DNA of 64,000 nt from Serratia sp. PL17 (GCF_017832355.1 NZ_JAFIBY010000003.1:248001-312000), one strand, 5' to 3'. Numbered from the stretch's first letter, positions 10,493 through 20,033 are shown. Notes: generated from the letters alone by a model not told the origin. Program-made: numbers and translations.

Positions 10493-10579
10493 ATGATCGA
10501 ACACAGCAGTCGGCAACCACTCAACGTCACACCAGCACAAGTGACGCACATCCACCACAGCATGGAGAATACCCTATGA
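10493..10579 (+). CDS. Putative 28-residue His-containing leader or small protein
   Basis: A tiny ORF beginning MIEHSSRQPL, with five His residues among 28, four of them in two clusters (THIHHS). It has a very good ribosome site, GGAGG four bases before the ATG, and its TGA overlaps the ATG of the next ORF in an ATGA junction, the classic sign of translational coupling. A GC-rich hairpin (10461-10478) stands in the leader just before the ribosome site. It is the first ORF behind the Fur-box promoter. It may be a metal-binding small protein or a leader that couples translation; I know no homologue. Confidence 0.45.
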   Translation: MIEHSSRQPLNVTPAQVTHIHHSMENTL

Positions 10580-10770
10580 GCCAACAGCCACTGACCGCCA
10601 TGCTGATGCTGGTTTATGTGCTGCTGATGGTGCCGGCACTGTTCGCAATCGACAACCGCTTGAGCACAAGCCGCTGGGGCCAGAGTCGTCTTATGCGCAA
10701 GACGGTACAAACCGGATTTATCATTGCTCTGACGCTGCTGTTTTTCAGCATCATGACGTTATTGTATTGA
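10576..10770 (+). CDS. Small two-helix membrane protein under a Fur-box promoter
   Basis: A 64-residue protein with two hydrophobic segments (about residues 8-25 and 42-63) joined by a basic loop (LSTSRWGQSRLMRK), so both ends probably lie on the periplasmic side. I do not recognise the family. It is translated from the ATGA overlap with the 28-residue ORF, with GGAG nine bases upstream as well. Its position behind a Fur box suggests iron-limited expression and perhaps a role at a membrane iron or heme transport complex; that is inference. Downstream it converges on the LacY-type gene with only six bases between. Confidence 0.6.
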   Translation: MSQQPLTAMLMLVYVLLMVPALFAIDNRLSTSRWGQSRLMRKTVQTGFIIALTLLFFSIMTLLY

Positions 10771-10776
10771 TTAAGG

Positions 10777-12033
10777 CTAACTTACCGCCACGGGCAACGC
10801 CCCCTCTTCCTTCACCACCACCACTCTGCTACTCAAGGCAAAGGCTGAAATTAGCGTAAACAGCAATGCGATGCAGCCGAGGATCAGATACGAGGTTTTA
10901 AAACCGTAATTAACGTACATCAGACCCGCGGCATAGGACATGCCGATGGCCGAAAGTTGCTTGAAGAAGCAAAAACCCCACAGATAAATCGATGCCGAGA
11001 GGTTAACGTTAAACTGTGTCGTGATGTATTTGAAAATACCCACCAACAGGAAGGGAACCTCAAACATATGCAGGGTTTTGAGGAAAATCACCGCCGTCAC
11101 CGAATCCGCCTGGGACGAACCGATAATCCGCACAGACATTATCACCCCGGCTATCAGCAACGCATTCTTGCCGCCAATGCGGTTGATGATCAAGGGGGCA
11201 AAAAACATGATAAAGGCATTAAGAAATTCGCCCAAGGTGGTTACATAGCCAAACGCCTGAGTCCCCGCGTGGCGATCGCTGAAAAACGATGTGAAGAAGT
11301 TGGCGAACTGTTGATCAAACACGTCATACACACAGGCTACCCCGACGATATACATCACGAGGCACCAGAACTTACGCATCTTCAGCAGGCTCAGCGCCGC
11401 TTTTAATTTGATGGGTTTGCTGTTCAACGCCAAACCCTCTGCGACCGCCAGCGTGTTGCCCTGCTCGGGTTTAAACAAATAAAGCAGACCGGCCAACACC
11501 AGCGCAAAGCTCGACGCCAACCAAAACGCAAACTGATTGTTAATCGTGAACATATAGCCGACGATCGACGCGCAAATCGCCCAGCCAATGCAGCCAAATA
11601 AGCGTGCGCGGCCATACTCAAATTGGCTGCGCCGGCTCACTTTCTCGATATAGGCTTCAATCGCCGGCGATCCTCCGCTGCAGACCAATCCCAGGTAAAT
11701 ACCGCACAACACCGCCCCCAGCACAAAATTGGTTTGCAGCAGCGGCGAGAACACGTAGATAAACAACGGTGCCAGAAACAGCAGCAGAAAGATGATCATC
11801 CACAACAGATGTTTTTTCAGGCCAAACTTGTCGGTGACAAAACCAAAAATGGGTTGGAATACCAGGGCAAACAGCGCCATACAGGCGAACACCAGTCCGG
11901 TTTGCTGTTGATCGAGCTGGTTAACGTCATGCAACCAAATCGGAAAGAACGGCAGTACCGCCCCCATGATAAAGAAATAGAAAAAACAGAAGGCACCAAA
12001 GATCCAAAAGTTCTTGTTTTTCAAATAAAACAT
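10777..12033 (-). CDS. LacY-family oligosaccharide:H+ symporter (alpha-galactoside permease)
   Basis: A 418-residue major facilitator of the LacY family, close to LacY end to end. All six residues needed for sugar-proton coupling in LacY are visible: Glu in AYIEKVSRR, Arg in YGRARLFG, Glu in TTLGEFLN, Arg in MSVRIIGSS, and His and Glu in KTLHMFEVP. It lies 81 bp behind the MelA-type alpha-galactosidase on the same strand, so melibiose or raffinose is the likely substrate, as for MelY of Enterobacter or RafB. It is presumably controlled by the divergent AraC protein at 13622. Confidence 0.9.
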   Translation of the reverse strand: MFYLKNKNFWIFGAFCFFYFFIMGAVLPFFPIWLHDVNQLDQQQTGLVFACMALFALVFQPIFGFVTDKFGLKKHLLWMIIFLLLFLAPLFIYVFSPLLQTNFVLGAVLCGIYLGLVCSGGSPAIEAYIEKVSRRSQFEYGRARLFGCIGWAICASIVGYMFTINNQFAFWLASSFALVLAGLLYLFKPEQGNTLAVAEGLALNSKPIKLKAALSLLKMRKFWCLVMYIVGVACVYDVFDQQFANFFTSFFSDRHAGTQAFGYVTTLGEFLNAFIMFFAPLIINRIGGKNALLIAGVIMSVRIIGSSQADSVTAVIFLKTLHMFEVPFLLVGIFKYITTQFNVNLSASIYLWGFCFFKQLSAIGMSYAAGLMYVNYGFKTSYLILGCIALLFTLISAFALSSRVVVVKEEGALPVAVS

Positions 12034-12114
12034 GGCTCACCATCCCATTTATGACGGCGCAGGAAGCCCTGCGCCTTGTGCGTTTTGAGGAGGTAATACG
12101 GGGTAGTTCAGCGA

Positions 12115-13422
12115 TCAGTGGTAAGCGGGTAGCCAATTGCCGTGGGCTTCAATCAGCTCATCGCAAAGTTTACGAATATCATCAATCGACAGCTCGGCAG
12201 AAGTGTGTGGATCCAGCAGTGCTGCATGGTAAATCGCCTCACGTTTATGCGTCACCGCAGCTTCGATCGTCAACAGTTGGGTATTGATATTGGTGCGGTT
12301 GAGCGCGGCCAGTTGCTCCGGTAAATGACCGACGTAGCATGGCGTGACCCCCTGCCCATCGACCAGGCAAGGCACTTCGACACAGGCCTCTGCCGGTAAA
12401 TTGGTAATCAAACCGGTATTAAGCACATTGCCGCCAATCTTGTAAGGGCGATCGGTTTCCATTGCTTCAATGATGTAAGAGGCATACTCATGGGTACGCG
12501 TGTGAGTTAGGTTGGCGTCATGGGTCAGCGCCAGCTTACGTTGCTGCCATTGTTCGATCTGCTCAATACAGCGGCGCGGGTACTCGTCGAGAGGAATGTT
12601 AAAGCGCTCAATCAGTTCTGGGTAATGGCGTTTAATCCAATAGGGCATGTACTCCGCGTTATGCTCGGAAGATTCGGTAACGTAATAGCCGAAGGTTTTC
12701 ATGATTTCATGGCGCACCATATCATCATGCTTGCCCTGTAACGCATTGGCGCGACGTTTAATTTCTGGGTACAAATCCTCGCCATGGCGACGAACATCCA
12801 GCAGCCATGCCATATGGTTAATGCCCGCGATGTGGAACTGCACATCATCGGTCGGCATATCCACGCTTTTCAGCAGCGTTTCCGCGCAAACCTGCACGCT
12901 GTGACACAAGCCCACCGTTTTCACCCCCGTATGACGCAGCATGGCACCAGTTAAAGACGCCATCGGGTTGGTGTAGTTCAGCAACCAGGCATCTGGACAA
13001 ACCGCTTCAATATCCCGAGCAAAATCAAACATAACCGGAATGGTGCGCAATGCGCGGAAAATCCCACCTATTCCCAGGGTATCGGCAATGGTCTGCTGCA
13101 AGCCGTACTTTCTCGCAATGGTAAAGTCGGTGATCGTGCAAGGATCATAACCACCGACCTGAATGGCATTCACCACATAGTTGGCATTTTTCAAGGCCGT
13201 ACGGCGATTTTCAACCCCGAGATAAGGAGTGATCTTCGCCCTGCCGCCATTAATATTGCGATTGATATTGTTCAGCATGGCGAATGATTCGCTAAGGCGC
13301 CCACTGTCAATGTCATACAGCGCAATGTCCACTTCCTTCAATGCCGGCGTCGCCATGATGTCGCCGAGTACGTTCTTGGCGAAGATGGTGCTGCCTGCGC
13401 CCATAAATGTCACTTTAATCAT
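12115..13422 (-). CDS. melA: Alpha-galactosidase, glycoside hydrolase family 4
   Basis: A 435-residue GH4 enzyme (E. coli MelA is 451). It hydrolyses alpha-galactosides such as melibiose in the cytoplasm through an NAD- and Mn-dependent redox mechanism. The N-terminal Rossmann motif is FMGAGSTIFAKN, the metal and substrate region shows LCHSVQ with the metal Cys, and GINHMAW holds the metal His. ATG at 13422 (MIKVTFMG) has GGAGA eight bases upstream; a much longer reading frame from 13701 is rejected because it starts with non-family sequence and overlaps the divergent regulator. It is probably the first gene of an operon with the LacY-type permease. Confidence 0.93.
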   Translation of the reverse strand: MIKVTFMGAGSTIFAKNVLGDIMATPALKEVDIALYDIDSGRLSESFAMLNNINRNINGGRAKITPYLGVENRRTALKNANYVVNAIQVGGYDPCTITDFTIARKYGLQQTIADTLGIGGIFRALRTIPVMFDFARDIEAVCPDAWLLNYTNPMASLTGAMLRHTGVKTVGLCHSVQVCAETLLKSVDMPTDDVQFHIAGINHMAWLLDVRRHGEDLYPEIKRRANALQGKHDDMVRHEIMKTFGYYVTESSEHNAEYMPYWIKRHYPELIERFNIPLDEYPRRCIEQIEQWQQRKLALTHDANLTHTRTHEYASYIIEAMETDRPYKIGGNVLNTGLITNLPAEACVEVPCLVDGQGVTPCYVGHLPEQLAALNRTNINTQLLTIEAAVTHKREAIYHAALLDPHTSAELSIDDIRKLCDELIEAHGNWLPAYH

Positions 13423-13621
13423 CGTATTTCTCCGCTGCACGTGTTTTCGATAGGCTGAAATTACCCTGCAACATCTGAACGAGATATGGATAAATGTGAC
13501 CGTGTTATGGCGAAAAATGACGCACCGCAAAAACTGTGAGCCAGGTCTGGATCTGGAGCACATTTCACTGGGTTGCCGCAACGACGCTGCTACAGTGGGG
13601 AAAAAACAGGAGCCATAGCGG

Positions 13622-14461
13622 ATGCACAAGAGTTTTACGTTGAGTCGCACTGACAACATCGAACTGAATCTGTACCAGTATGGTGAGGAAAATTGTGACA
13701 AGGGGCACAGCTTTGGGCCTGCGGTACGCCAGCACTATTTATTTCATTATGTGATAAGTGGCACCGGTGTACTGAGCACTGAATACGGCTCATTTCCCGT
13801 GGTTGCCGGCGAAGGTTTTTTGATCCACCCGCACGACGTGACCACCTATCGCGCCGACAAAAAAGATCCCTGGCACTACATGTGGCTGGAGGTCGATGGG
13901 CTGGTTGCAGGCAAAATTTTTGAAGAGTGCCGCCTGAGCCGCCAATTTCCGATCTATCACCCGCGTCAAAGTGAAGATCCCTTACTGGCACTGCGTTATC
14001 TGCGGCAACTGGTTAGTCATGGCGATGAACACAGGCTAAAGACGCTCGGCCTGAGCTACCTGTTTTTTTCTGCACTGATCGATAACGCACTGCAAGGCGG
14101 CGGCGAGCTCCCAAGCGACAAACTGCAGCACCTGCATAAGGCGGTTAAACTCATTGAAAACCGCTACCATGAACAGCTCACCATTGAACGCCTGGCCGCC
14201 TACTGCAACATCAACCGCAGTTACCTGTGTCGGCTGTTTAAAAACGCTTACGGTATCGGGCCAAAGGCGTATTTACTTAACTTCCGTATGAATATCGCCG
14301 CCAGCCTGCTGCGTAATAGCCAGACGGCAATCAAAGTGGTGGGAATTTCTGTCGGTTATGAAAATCAACTGCACTTTTCCAAAGCCTTCAAGCAGGTTCA
14401 CGGCGTGTCACCGGCCAAATGGCGGCAGGACAATAATCAGCCAGGGCCGGCTGACAGCTAA
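13622..14461 (+). CDS. AraC-family regulator of the alpha-galactoside genes (MelR/RafR-like)
   Basis: A 279-residue AraC-type activator: an N-terminal cupin arm for sugar binding (about residues 20-130, with GEGFLIHPHDVTTY) and a C-terminal pair of helix-turn-helices (about residues 175-272, with RLAAYCNINRSYLCRLFKN and AIKVVGISVGYENQLHFSKAF). It is divergent from melA; the 199-bp gap holds both promoters and several TGTGA half-sites (for example 13496-13500 and 13535-13539) that could be CRP sites, although none is a full match. It probably activates melA and the permease in response to melibiose or raffinose. Confidence 0.88.
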   Translation: MHKSFTLSRTDNIELNLYQYGEENCDKGHSFGPAVRQHYLFHYVISGTGVLSTEYGSFPVVAGEGFLIHPHDVTTYRADKKDPWHYMWLEVDGLVAGKIFEECRLSRQFPIYHPRQSEDPLLALRYLRQLVSHGDEHRLKTLGLSYLFFSALIDNALQGGGELPSDKLQHLHKAVKLIENRYHEQLTIERLAAYCNINRSYLCRLFKNAYGIGPKAYLLNFRMNIAASLLRNSQTAIKVVGISVGYENQLHFSKAFKQVHGVSPAKWRQDNNQPGPADS

Positions 14462-14464
14462 GGG

Positions 14465-15916
14465 TCACTTCACGACGGTTTTTTCTTCAGTGACGCTCGA
14501 TTTTATGCGCGGATACTTCCACAACCAGCGCCCACTGACCATACGCCAGTAGAACAACGCACCGCGTACCGCCCAATCCATAAACATCCCCAACCAGACG
14601 CCAACAACGCCCATACCCAACATAATGCCCAACGTATAACCGGCAACCACACGGCAGCCCCACATGCCCAACATGGACACCCACATGGCGAAACGGGCAT
14701 CGCGCGCCCCTTTCAAACCGGCGGGCAATACCCACGAAGCCGCCCAGATAGGCATAAAGGCAGCGTTAAGCCAGAGCAATACCTTTACCACCTCCTTCAC
14801 GTCATCTTGTTGTGTATAAAACGAGGCGAATATCCCCGCCAAAGGTGCCGTGCCCCAGGCGATCACCGTTAACCCAATCGTCGCCAGCCAGAAAATGTGA
14901 CGCAGTTGCCTTTCCGCTTGAACTATCTGCCCTTTCCCCAGGCGTTTTCCCACAATAATGGTCGACGCCGACCCCAGGGCATTGCCCGGCAGGTTGATCA
15001 ACGAGGCGACAGAGAAGGCGATAAAATTGCCGGCGATCACGTTGGTACCCATACCGGCGACAAACATTTGAGTCAGTAACTTGCCCCCGTTAAACAACAC
15101 CGACTCGATGCTGGCAGGAATACCGATCCCCAAGACCTCCCAGAGGATATTGAGTTTTAAGGGGGTAAAGTAACTTTTCAGTGTGATGTGCAGCGCCGGG
15201 TTAAAACCGATCATCAGGACGTAAATAATCGCAATAGCGCCAAGATAACGGGAGATGGTCAGCCCTAACCCCGCGCCGATAAAGCCCAGGCCGTGCCAGC
15301 CCAGCATGCCGTAAATCAGTATGCTGCTGATGATAATATTCAGGATATTCATGCCGCCGTTAATCAGCAGCGGGATTTTGGTATTCCCGGCACCACGCAG
15401 CGCACCGCTGCCAATCAGTGCAATGGCCGCGGCGGGATAACTCCATACCGTCGTTTGTAGATAAGACAGTGCCAGCGCCTTTACCTCTGGTGTGGCGGCA
15501 CCGGCGATCACATCAATAATCTGCTCGCCCGCCAAATGAATGCCCGCAGCCAACCCCAAGGCAACCAGGGTCATCAACACCAGCGATTGACGTGCGGCCG
15601 CGCGCGCTCTTCTACGATCCCGCTTGCCAAGGCTGAAGGCCACTACCACCGTCGTCCCCAGGTCCACTGCGGCAAAGAACGAGATAATCACCATGTTGAA
15701 GCTGTCGGCCAGCCCCACCCCGGCCATCGCCTCCTTGCCGATCCAACTCACCAGAAAGGTGCTTAATACCCCCATCAGCAGGACACAGGCGTTCTCCATA
15801 AAGATCGGCACCGCCAGCGGCGTGATCTCACGCCAAAACAGCACGCGGTAGCTTTTCCGTTTGCCATACCAGGGGGTGTTTTCTACGCGCTGACGCAGGG
15901 CGACATATGGGTTCAA
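14465..15916 (-). CDS. yeeO: MATE-family exporter YeeO (flavin/drug efflux)
   Basis: A 483-residue MATE transporter whose ends (MNPYVALRQRVENTPWYGKRKSY; GVWLGMFMDWAVRG) match E. coli YeeO nearly word for word, with 12 membrane helices. E. coli YeeO exports FMN and FAD and gives weak drug resistance. In E. coli it also lies in the tRNA-Asn region, which fits the neighbours here. It converges on the AraC gene with only three bases between the stops, so there is no room for a separate terminator. Confidence 0.92.
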   Translation of the reverse strand: MNPYVALRQRVENTPWYGKRKSYRVLFWREITPLAVPIFMENACVLLMGVLSTFLVSWIGKEAMAGVGLADSFNMVIISFFAAVDLGTTVVVAFSLGKRDRRRARAAARQSLVLMTLVALGLAAGIHLAGEQIIDVIAGAATPEVKALALSYLQTTVWSYPAAAIALIGSGALRGAGNTKIPLLINGGMNILNIIISSILIYGMLGWHGLGFIGAGLGLTISRYLGAIAIIYVLMIGFNPALHITLKSYFTPLKLNILWEVLGIGIPASIESVLFNGGKLLTQMFVAGMGTNVIAGNFIAFSVASLINLPGNALGSASTIIVGKRLGKGQIVQAERQLRHIFWLATIGLTVIAWGTAPLAGIFASFYTQQDDVKEVVKVLLWLNAAFMPIWAASWVLPAGLKGARDARFAMWVSMLGMWGCRVVAGYTLGIMLGMGVVGVWLGMFMDWAVRGALFYWRMVSGRWLWKYPRIKSSVTEEKTVVK

Positions 15917-16060
15917 GATCGGCTCATGAGATAAAAGTGAAACAACATTTCAAATAATGAGCGACAGATCGTTATCCTGCAAAGAATTTTTTGAGAATGC
16001 GCCAAGAATTGGGAATAGGCTGATACGCAGCACGCCACACCGGCATGCATCAGGCACGCA

Positions 16061-16459
16061 CTACTCCATATAGTCTTCCTGATCGGACTTCGCTGCGGCA
16101 ATAAAGTTTGCGGTGCGATTCTCCATCACAGTGCATTTATCCGTCAGCAACTGACGATCCTCCAGCACAGCCAGATAACGTGCCTGGGCCAATGCCGGTA
16201 ATTGCTGATAGCCCGCTGCATGGATATCCCAGCCGCGATGCTCCGCTACCCGCATCGCTGTACGTTGTAATTTTACATCGTCAGGAATGTCCGAACGGTG
16301 GCAATTTTGTCGCAGGAAATGGCTACCGGCCAGCATCGTAGAAAGCTGATCCAACTGCGCTTGCAGCGGTGGCACCGGTTTATGCGCCTTTTGCTGGCAA
16401 CCGGCGATCAATAACAATGCCGCAGCGCCAACCATTGATGTGCGTAACAGTGCAAACAT
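16061..16459 (-). CDS. Type II secretion pilotin-like lipoprotein (PulS/OutS family)
   Basis: A 132-residue lipoprotein with a signal peptide and lipobox LIAGC (lipidated Cys21). The mature part (LSTMLAGSHFLRQNCHRSDIPDD and a second Cys in TDKCTVM) resembles the pilotins PulS, OutS and EtpO, which are small four-helix bundles with one disulfide that guide the secretin GspD to the outer membrane. No other T2SS gene is present in the window, so it is either an orphan that serves a secretion system elsewhere or a derived protein. ATG at 16459 is preferred over TTG at 16474. Confidence 0.7.
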   Translation of the reverse strand: MFALLRTSMVGAAALLLIAGCQQKAHKPVPPLQAQLDQLSTMLAGSHFLRQNCHRSDIPDDVKLQRTAMRVAEHRGWDIHAAGYQQLPALAQARYLAVLEDRQLLTDKCTVMENRTANFIAAAKSDQEDYME

Positions 16460-16643
16460 AGTGATTACCCGCAAAAAAAGTGATGATTAAATGATAGTAG
16501 GTGAGCCATAAAATACTGCAAGGCAATGGGCGGGCATTATTTCTGAGGCGTTATGGGGGCGCAGGTACCCTACCAACCTGTGGGATACTGGTTGAAAAAA
16601 CAGTATTCTGCGTGCCATGATGGCACAACATCAAGGAGGTGGA

Positions 16644-16979
16644 ATGAAAACCGTAGAAATTCTGTTGTATAGCCTACAAACAGGCACTGGCGAGGCATTT
16701 CATCAAATCATGCATGAGATAAGTGTGCCGTTGCACCGGACCTGCGGCATGGATGTTGTTCGTTATGGTCAATCCTTGCATGATCCGGATAGCTATTATT
16801 TAATCCGGGCCTACGATAACGCAGAACATCTCGAGACCAGCCAAAGTGCCTTCTATGCCAGCGATGCCTGGCGTTCAGGCCCCCGAGAATCCATCATTGC
16901 ACTCATCGCCTCCAGCATAAAATCCGTCATTACGCTGGATAACGCCGCCCTTGGGGCATTAAGGCAAGCTGACTTATGA
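16644..16979 (+). CDS. NIPSNAP-family protein
   Basis: A 111-residue single ferredoxin-like (dimeric alpha-beta barrel) domain of the NIPSNAP type: MKTVEILLYSLQTGTG at the start, then PLHRTCGMDVVRYGQSLHDPDSYYLIRAY. The function of bacterial members is unknown. AAGGAGG five bases before 16644 fixes the start, leaving out an upstream in-frame ATG at 16617. Its stop overlaps the ATG of the next gene, so the two are translated together. Confidence 0.82.
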   Translation: MKTVEILLYSLQTGTGEAFHQIMHEISVPLHRTCGMDVVRYGQSLHDPDSYYLIRAYDNAEHLETSQSAFYASDAWRSGPRESIIALIASSIKSVITLDNAALGALRQADL

Positions 16980-17359
16980 ACAACGCCAATGCGATGCGTT
17001 ATTTTTTAGCCATTTGCTTAATCATTGCGACAATTAATCATCTTGTTGCCGCCCTGAAATTTGGTTTTCTCTGGGATTATGGCTATGGCGAACAGGCATT
17101 CCTTGTCAGCCGTTTATTTTGGGGCAGTCTGACATTCCTTGACCCACTCGCGGCTTATCTTCTCATTGCCAAGCCCAAGGCTGGCATCGCCAGCACCTTA
17201 GCCATCATTACCGTTGATGTCTTGCACAATGGCTATTACGTTTACCTTAATCACCAATGGTTCGAGCCTTTCTTTATCTTCCAATGTGCCTTTTTGGTTA
17301 TCAGCTATCTCTTTGCCGTCAGAATAAAAAGAAAGGGTTTTGTTCAGGCAAGGCAATAA
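16976..17359 (+). CDS. Small integral membrane protein, unknown function
   Basis: A 127-residue protein with four hydrophobic segments (about residues 9-27, 45-65, 70-90 and 97-115) and a basic tail (RIKRKG). I cannot name its family with certainty. It overlaps the NIPSNAP gene by four bases (ATGA), so it is translationally coupled and probably acts with it. Confidence 0.7.
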   Translation: MNNANAMRYFLAICLIIATINHLVAALKFGFLWDYGYGEQAFLVSRLFWGSLTFLDPLAAYLLIAKPKAGIASTLAIITVDVLHNGYYVYLNHQWFEPFFIFQCAFLVISYLFAVRIKRKGFVQARQ

Positions 17360-17454
17360 GCAGCGCCGCCCTGGGCAGCAGCAGTGATTTTTGATCGCGA
17401 TGGGGCATGTGAGGCGTGGATCACAGACAAAATCGTCTGTAAGTGATTGAATAA

Positions 17455-17544
17455 TGGCGGAGAGAGGGGGATTTGAACCCCCGGTAGAGTTGCCCCTACT
17501 CCAGTTTTCGAGACTGGTCCGTTCAGCCGCTCCGGCATCTCTCC
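17455..17544 (-). tRNA. tRNA-Ser (anticodon CGA)
   Basis: Read on the minus strand, GGAGAGA at the 5' end pairs with TCTCTCC at the 3' end, followed by discriminator G and an encoded CCA. The anticodon loop CTCGAAA gives anticodon CGA, and the long variable arm (GAGTAGGGGCAACTCTACC) is that of a class II serine tRNA. Length 90 with CCA, as in E. coli serU. Confidence 0.96.
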
Positions 17545-17636
17545 TTCAAGTGCTTGCTATCATGCCCCTTTTTGCGGCATTTTTACAGAGTTAGCCTCCA
17601 GCCGAATGTTCAAGTGAAGACTTTGCGAGCAACGCG

Positions 17637-18425
17637 ATGATTAAATGGCCGTGGAAAACGCATCAACCGCAGGCGGAAACGCTTGCCCAGTGGCAAGACG
17701 CGCTGGCAATTCCCCTGCTCTCTCCGCTGGATGAGCGGGAACAACAACGGCTGGTTGCCGTTGCCGGGCAGATTTTGCAGCAAAAACGCATTGTCCCGTT
17801 ACAGGGGCTGGTGCTGACGCCGCAAATGCAGGCGCGCATTGCCCTGCTGTTCGCGTTGCCGGTAATGGAGTTGGGTGCCGAATGCCTTGACGGTTTCAAT
17901 GAGATTTTGCTCTACCCAACCCCTTTTGTGGTGGAAGATGAATGGCAGGATGATTTCGGCCTTGTGCATTCAGGGCCCGTAGTACAATCTGGCCAGAGCT
18001 GGGAACAGGGGCCGATCGTACTCAATTGGCAAGACGTGCAAGACTCTTTCGATCTCTCCGGTTTTAACCTGGTGATCCACGAGGCGGTACACAAACTGGA
18101 TATGCGCAATGGCGGCAGCGCTACGGGGGTCCCCCCTATTCCGCTACGCGACATTGCCGCCTGGGAACATGACCTGCACGCCGCAATGGAAAACCTGCAG
18201 GACGAGATCGACATGGTCGGCGAAGACGCCGCCAGCATGGATGCCTACGCCGCGACCGATCCGGCCGAGTGCTTTGCCGTGCTGTCAGAGTATTTTTTCA
18301 GCGCTCCCGAACTGCTGGCCAACCGTTTTCCCGCGCTATACCAGCATTTCTGCCGCTTCTATAAACAAGATACACTCGCGCGTTTGCAACGCTGGCAAGC
18401 TGAGGGCGGCACAGAGCTGCTGTAA
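17637..18425 (+). CDS. mtfA: Mlc titration factor A, zinc peptidase
   Basis: Full-length MtfA (262 residues). It binds the glucose repressor Mlc (DgsA) in the cytoplasm and so relieves repression of ptsG; it also has zinc-dependent aminopeptidase activity. The HExxH motif is His148-Glu149-Ala-Val-His152 and the third zinc ligand is Glu211 in [14 protein letters not shown]. The start MIKWPWK is identical to that of E. coli. The position between tRNA-Ser and tRNA-Asn is also conserved with E. coli, which supports this side being chromosomal backbone. Confidence 0.96.
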   Translation: MIKWPWKTHQPQAETLAQWQDALAIPLLSPLDEREQQRLVAVAGQILQQKRIVPLQGLVLTPQMQARIALLFALPVMELGAECLDGFNEILLYPTPFVVEDEWQDDFGLVHSGPVVQSGQSWEQGPIVLNWQDVQDSFDLSGFNLVIHEAVHKLDMRNGGSATGVPPIPLRDIAAWEHDLHAAMENLQDEIDMVGEDAASMDAYAATDPAECFAVLSEYFFSAPELLANRFPALYQHFCRFYKQDTLARLQRWQAEGGTELL

Positions 18426-18480
18426 CTGCGCCCGCATTGCTCAGATGCTGAGCAGTCGCACCGAATCGGCGAATTTAGCG

Positions 18481-18509
18481 TTGACACACTCTGGGTGGCT
18501 GGATATGAT
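18481..18509 (+). promoter_or_regulatory. Promoter of tRNA-Asn
   Basis: TTGACA (18481-18486) and TATGAT (18504-18509) are 17 bases apart, and a GC-rich discriminator (GCGCCCC) follows, as expected for a stable-RNA promoter under stringent control. Mature tRNA begins about ten bases after the likely start. Confidence 0.85.
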
Positions 18510-18527
18510 GCGCCCCGTTCAGACAAT

Positions 18528-18603
18528 TCCTCTGTAGTTCAGTCGGTAGAACGGCGGACTGTTAATCCGTATGTCACTGGTTCGAGTCCAGTCAGAGGAG
18601 CCA
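18528..18603 (+). tRNA. tRNA-Asn (anticodon GTT), integration target
   Basis: TCCTCTG pairs with CAGAGGA; the anticodon loop CTGTTAA gives GTT; discriminator G and CCA are encoded. Length 76. An integrase gene begins 162 bases downstream, so the tRNA 3' half is the probable attL site of the island. I looked for a second copy of its 3' end (GTCAGAGGAGCCA) and found none in the window. Confidence 0.97.
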
Positions 18604-18764
18604 AATTTATGTTTTCATGCATCTTCACGAATCTTTATACGATTTAGATTCAACGAGTTAGTGTGAAAAGTCTTCCCGATGCATTTTTAGTTTTCCCTCC
18701 GCATCGGGAGAATTTGGTGGTCAGATTTGGGGTCATGTTGGTTCGATGACGGAGTGACCCCCAA

Positions 18765-20033
18765 ATGTCTCTTAACGACACAAAAATCCGCAGCTTAAAG
18801 CCATCCGCTAAACCTTTCAAAGTTTCCGATTCTCATGGCCTGTACCTTTTAGTCAATCCAGCCGGTTCACGTCTCTGGTATCTCAAATATCGTATCAATG
18901 GTAAAGAATCCCGCCTCGGCCTAGGTGCCTATCCCGACGTATCTTTGGCTGATGCCCGTCAACAACGTGACGGTATCCGTAAACTCCTCGCGCAAAATAT
19001 CAATCCAGCACAACAGCGCTCCGCTGAAAGAGCCACTTCCACACCAGAAAAAACTTTCAAGTATGTGGCACTGGACTGGCATAAAAGCAACCGAACTTGG
19101 TCAGAGAACCACGCAACCCGCCTGCTTGCCAGCATGAACAACCATATCTTCCCGATAATTGGACACCTGCCGGTCACAGAACTGAAAACCCGCCATTTTA
19201 TCGACCTGCTGAAAGGGATTGAGAAAAAAGGTCTGCTGGAAGTCGCAGCACGTACCCGGCAGCATATGTGCAACATCATGCGTCATGCCGTACATCAGGA
19301 GTTGATAGAGCACAATCCGGCAGCAAATCTGGACGGTATCATCGCCCCTCCCGTTAAACGCCACTACCCTGCCCTTCCGCTGGAGCGACTGCCGGAGCTT
19401 TTGATTCGTATTGAGGACTACCAGCAAGGACGAGAGTTAACCCGCCTGGCAGTATCACTTACTCTGCACCTGTTCATCCGTTCCAGCGAACTGCGTTTCG
19501 CCCGTTGGTCTGAGATCGATTTCAAAAATAGAATCTGGACCATTCCTGCCACTCGCGAGGCCATTCCCGGTGTCCGCTACTCCGGGCGTGGTGCAAAAAT
19601 GCGCACTCCACATATCGTTCCACTCTCCCGTCAGTCCATTGCTATTCTGAAACAGATACGGGAAATATCCGGGCATCAGGTACTGGTATTCCCCGGCGAT
19701 CATAATCCGTATAAACCGATGTGCGAAAACACGGTCAATAAGGCGCTACGCCTGATGGGTTATGACACAAAAGATGAAATCTGCGGCCACGGGTTTCGGG
19801 CAATGGCCTGTAGTGCCCTGATGGAGTCTGGCCTGTGGGCACAGGATGCGGTTGAACGGCAGATGAGTCACCAGGAACGCAATAGCGTTCGAGCAGCCTA
19901 CATCCATAAAGCAGAATATCTCGATGCCCGTAAAGCGATGATGCAGTGGTGGTCGGATTATCTGGATATGTGCCGGAAAGCGTATGCCCCACCTTATATT
20001 TGTGGGAAGGAAATCAGTTGCACAATGGGATAA
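18765..20033 (+). CDS. P4-family tyrosine integrase
   Basis: A 422-residue P4-type integrase that catalyses site-specific recombination at tRNA genes. Order: an N-terminal DUF4102 DNA-binding arm (SDSHGLYLLVNPAGSRLWYLKYR), a SAM-like core-binding domain (about 95-180), and a catalytic domain with Arg in FIRSSELRFARWSEID, HGFR (HxxR box), a later His in MSHQERN, and the nucleophile Tyr in AAYIHKAEYLDAR. Length and motifs are intact, so it should be active. It lies directly behind tRNA-Asn and reads away from it, the usual P4 arrangement. Confidence 0.96.
   Translation: MSLNDTKIRSLKPSAKPFKVSDSHGLYLLVNPAGSRLWYLKYRINGKESRLGLGAYPDVSLADARQQRDGIRKLLAQNINPAQQRSAERATSTPEKTFKYVALDWHKSNRTWSENHATRLLASMNNHIFPIIGHLPVTELKTRHFIDLLKGIEKKGLLEVAARTRQHMCNIMRHAVHQELIEHNPAANLDGIIAPPVKRHYPALPLERLPELLIRIEDYQQGRELTRLAVSLTLHLFIRSSELRFARWSEIDFKNRIWTIPATREAIPGVRYSGRGAKMRTPHIVPLSRQSIAILKQIREISGHQVLVFPGDHNPYKPMCENTVNKALRLMGYDTKDEICGHGFRAMACSALMESGLWAQDAVERQMSHQERNSVRAAYIHKAEYLDARKAMMQWWSDYLDMCRKAYAPPYICGKEISCTMG

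Noticed and set aside
10294..10575. Longer frame running into the small membrane protein from 10294
   Set aside because: It would start at GTG inside the gcd hairpin and run through the Fur-box promoter; the ATG at 10576 has coupling and a GGAG site.
13423..13701. N-terminal extension of the alpha-galactosidase frame to 13701
   Set aside because: The extra residues do not resemble the GH4 family, overlap the divergent AraC gene, and the ATG at 13422 has its own ribosome site.
18588..18603. attR copy of the tRNA-Asn 3' end elsewhere in the window
   Set aside because: I looked for GTCAGAGGAGCCA-like sequence on both strands, chiefly near 42.4 kb and 63.5 kb, and saw no second copy.
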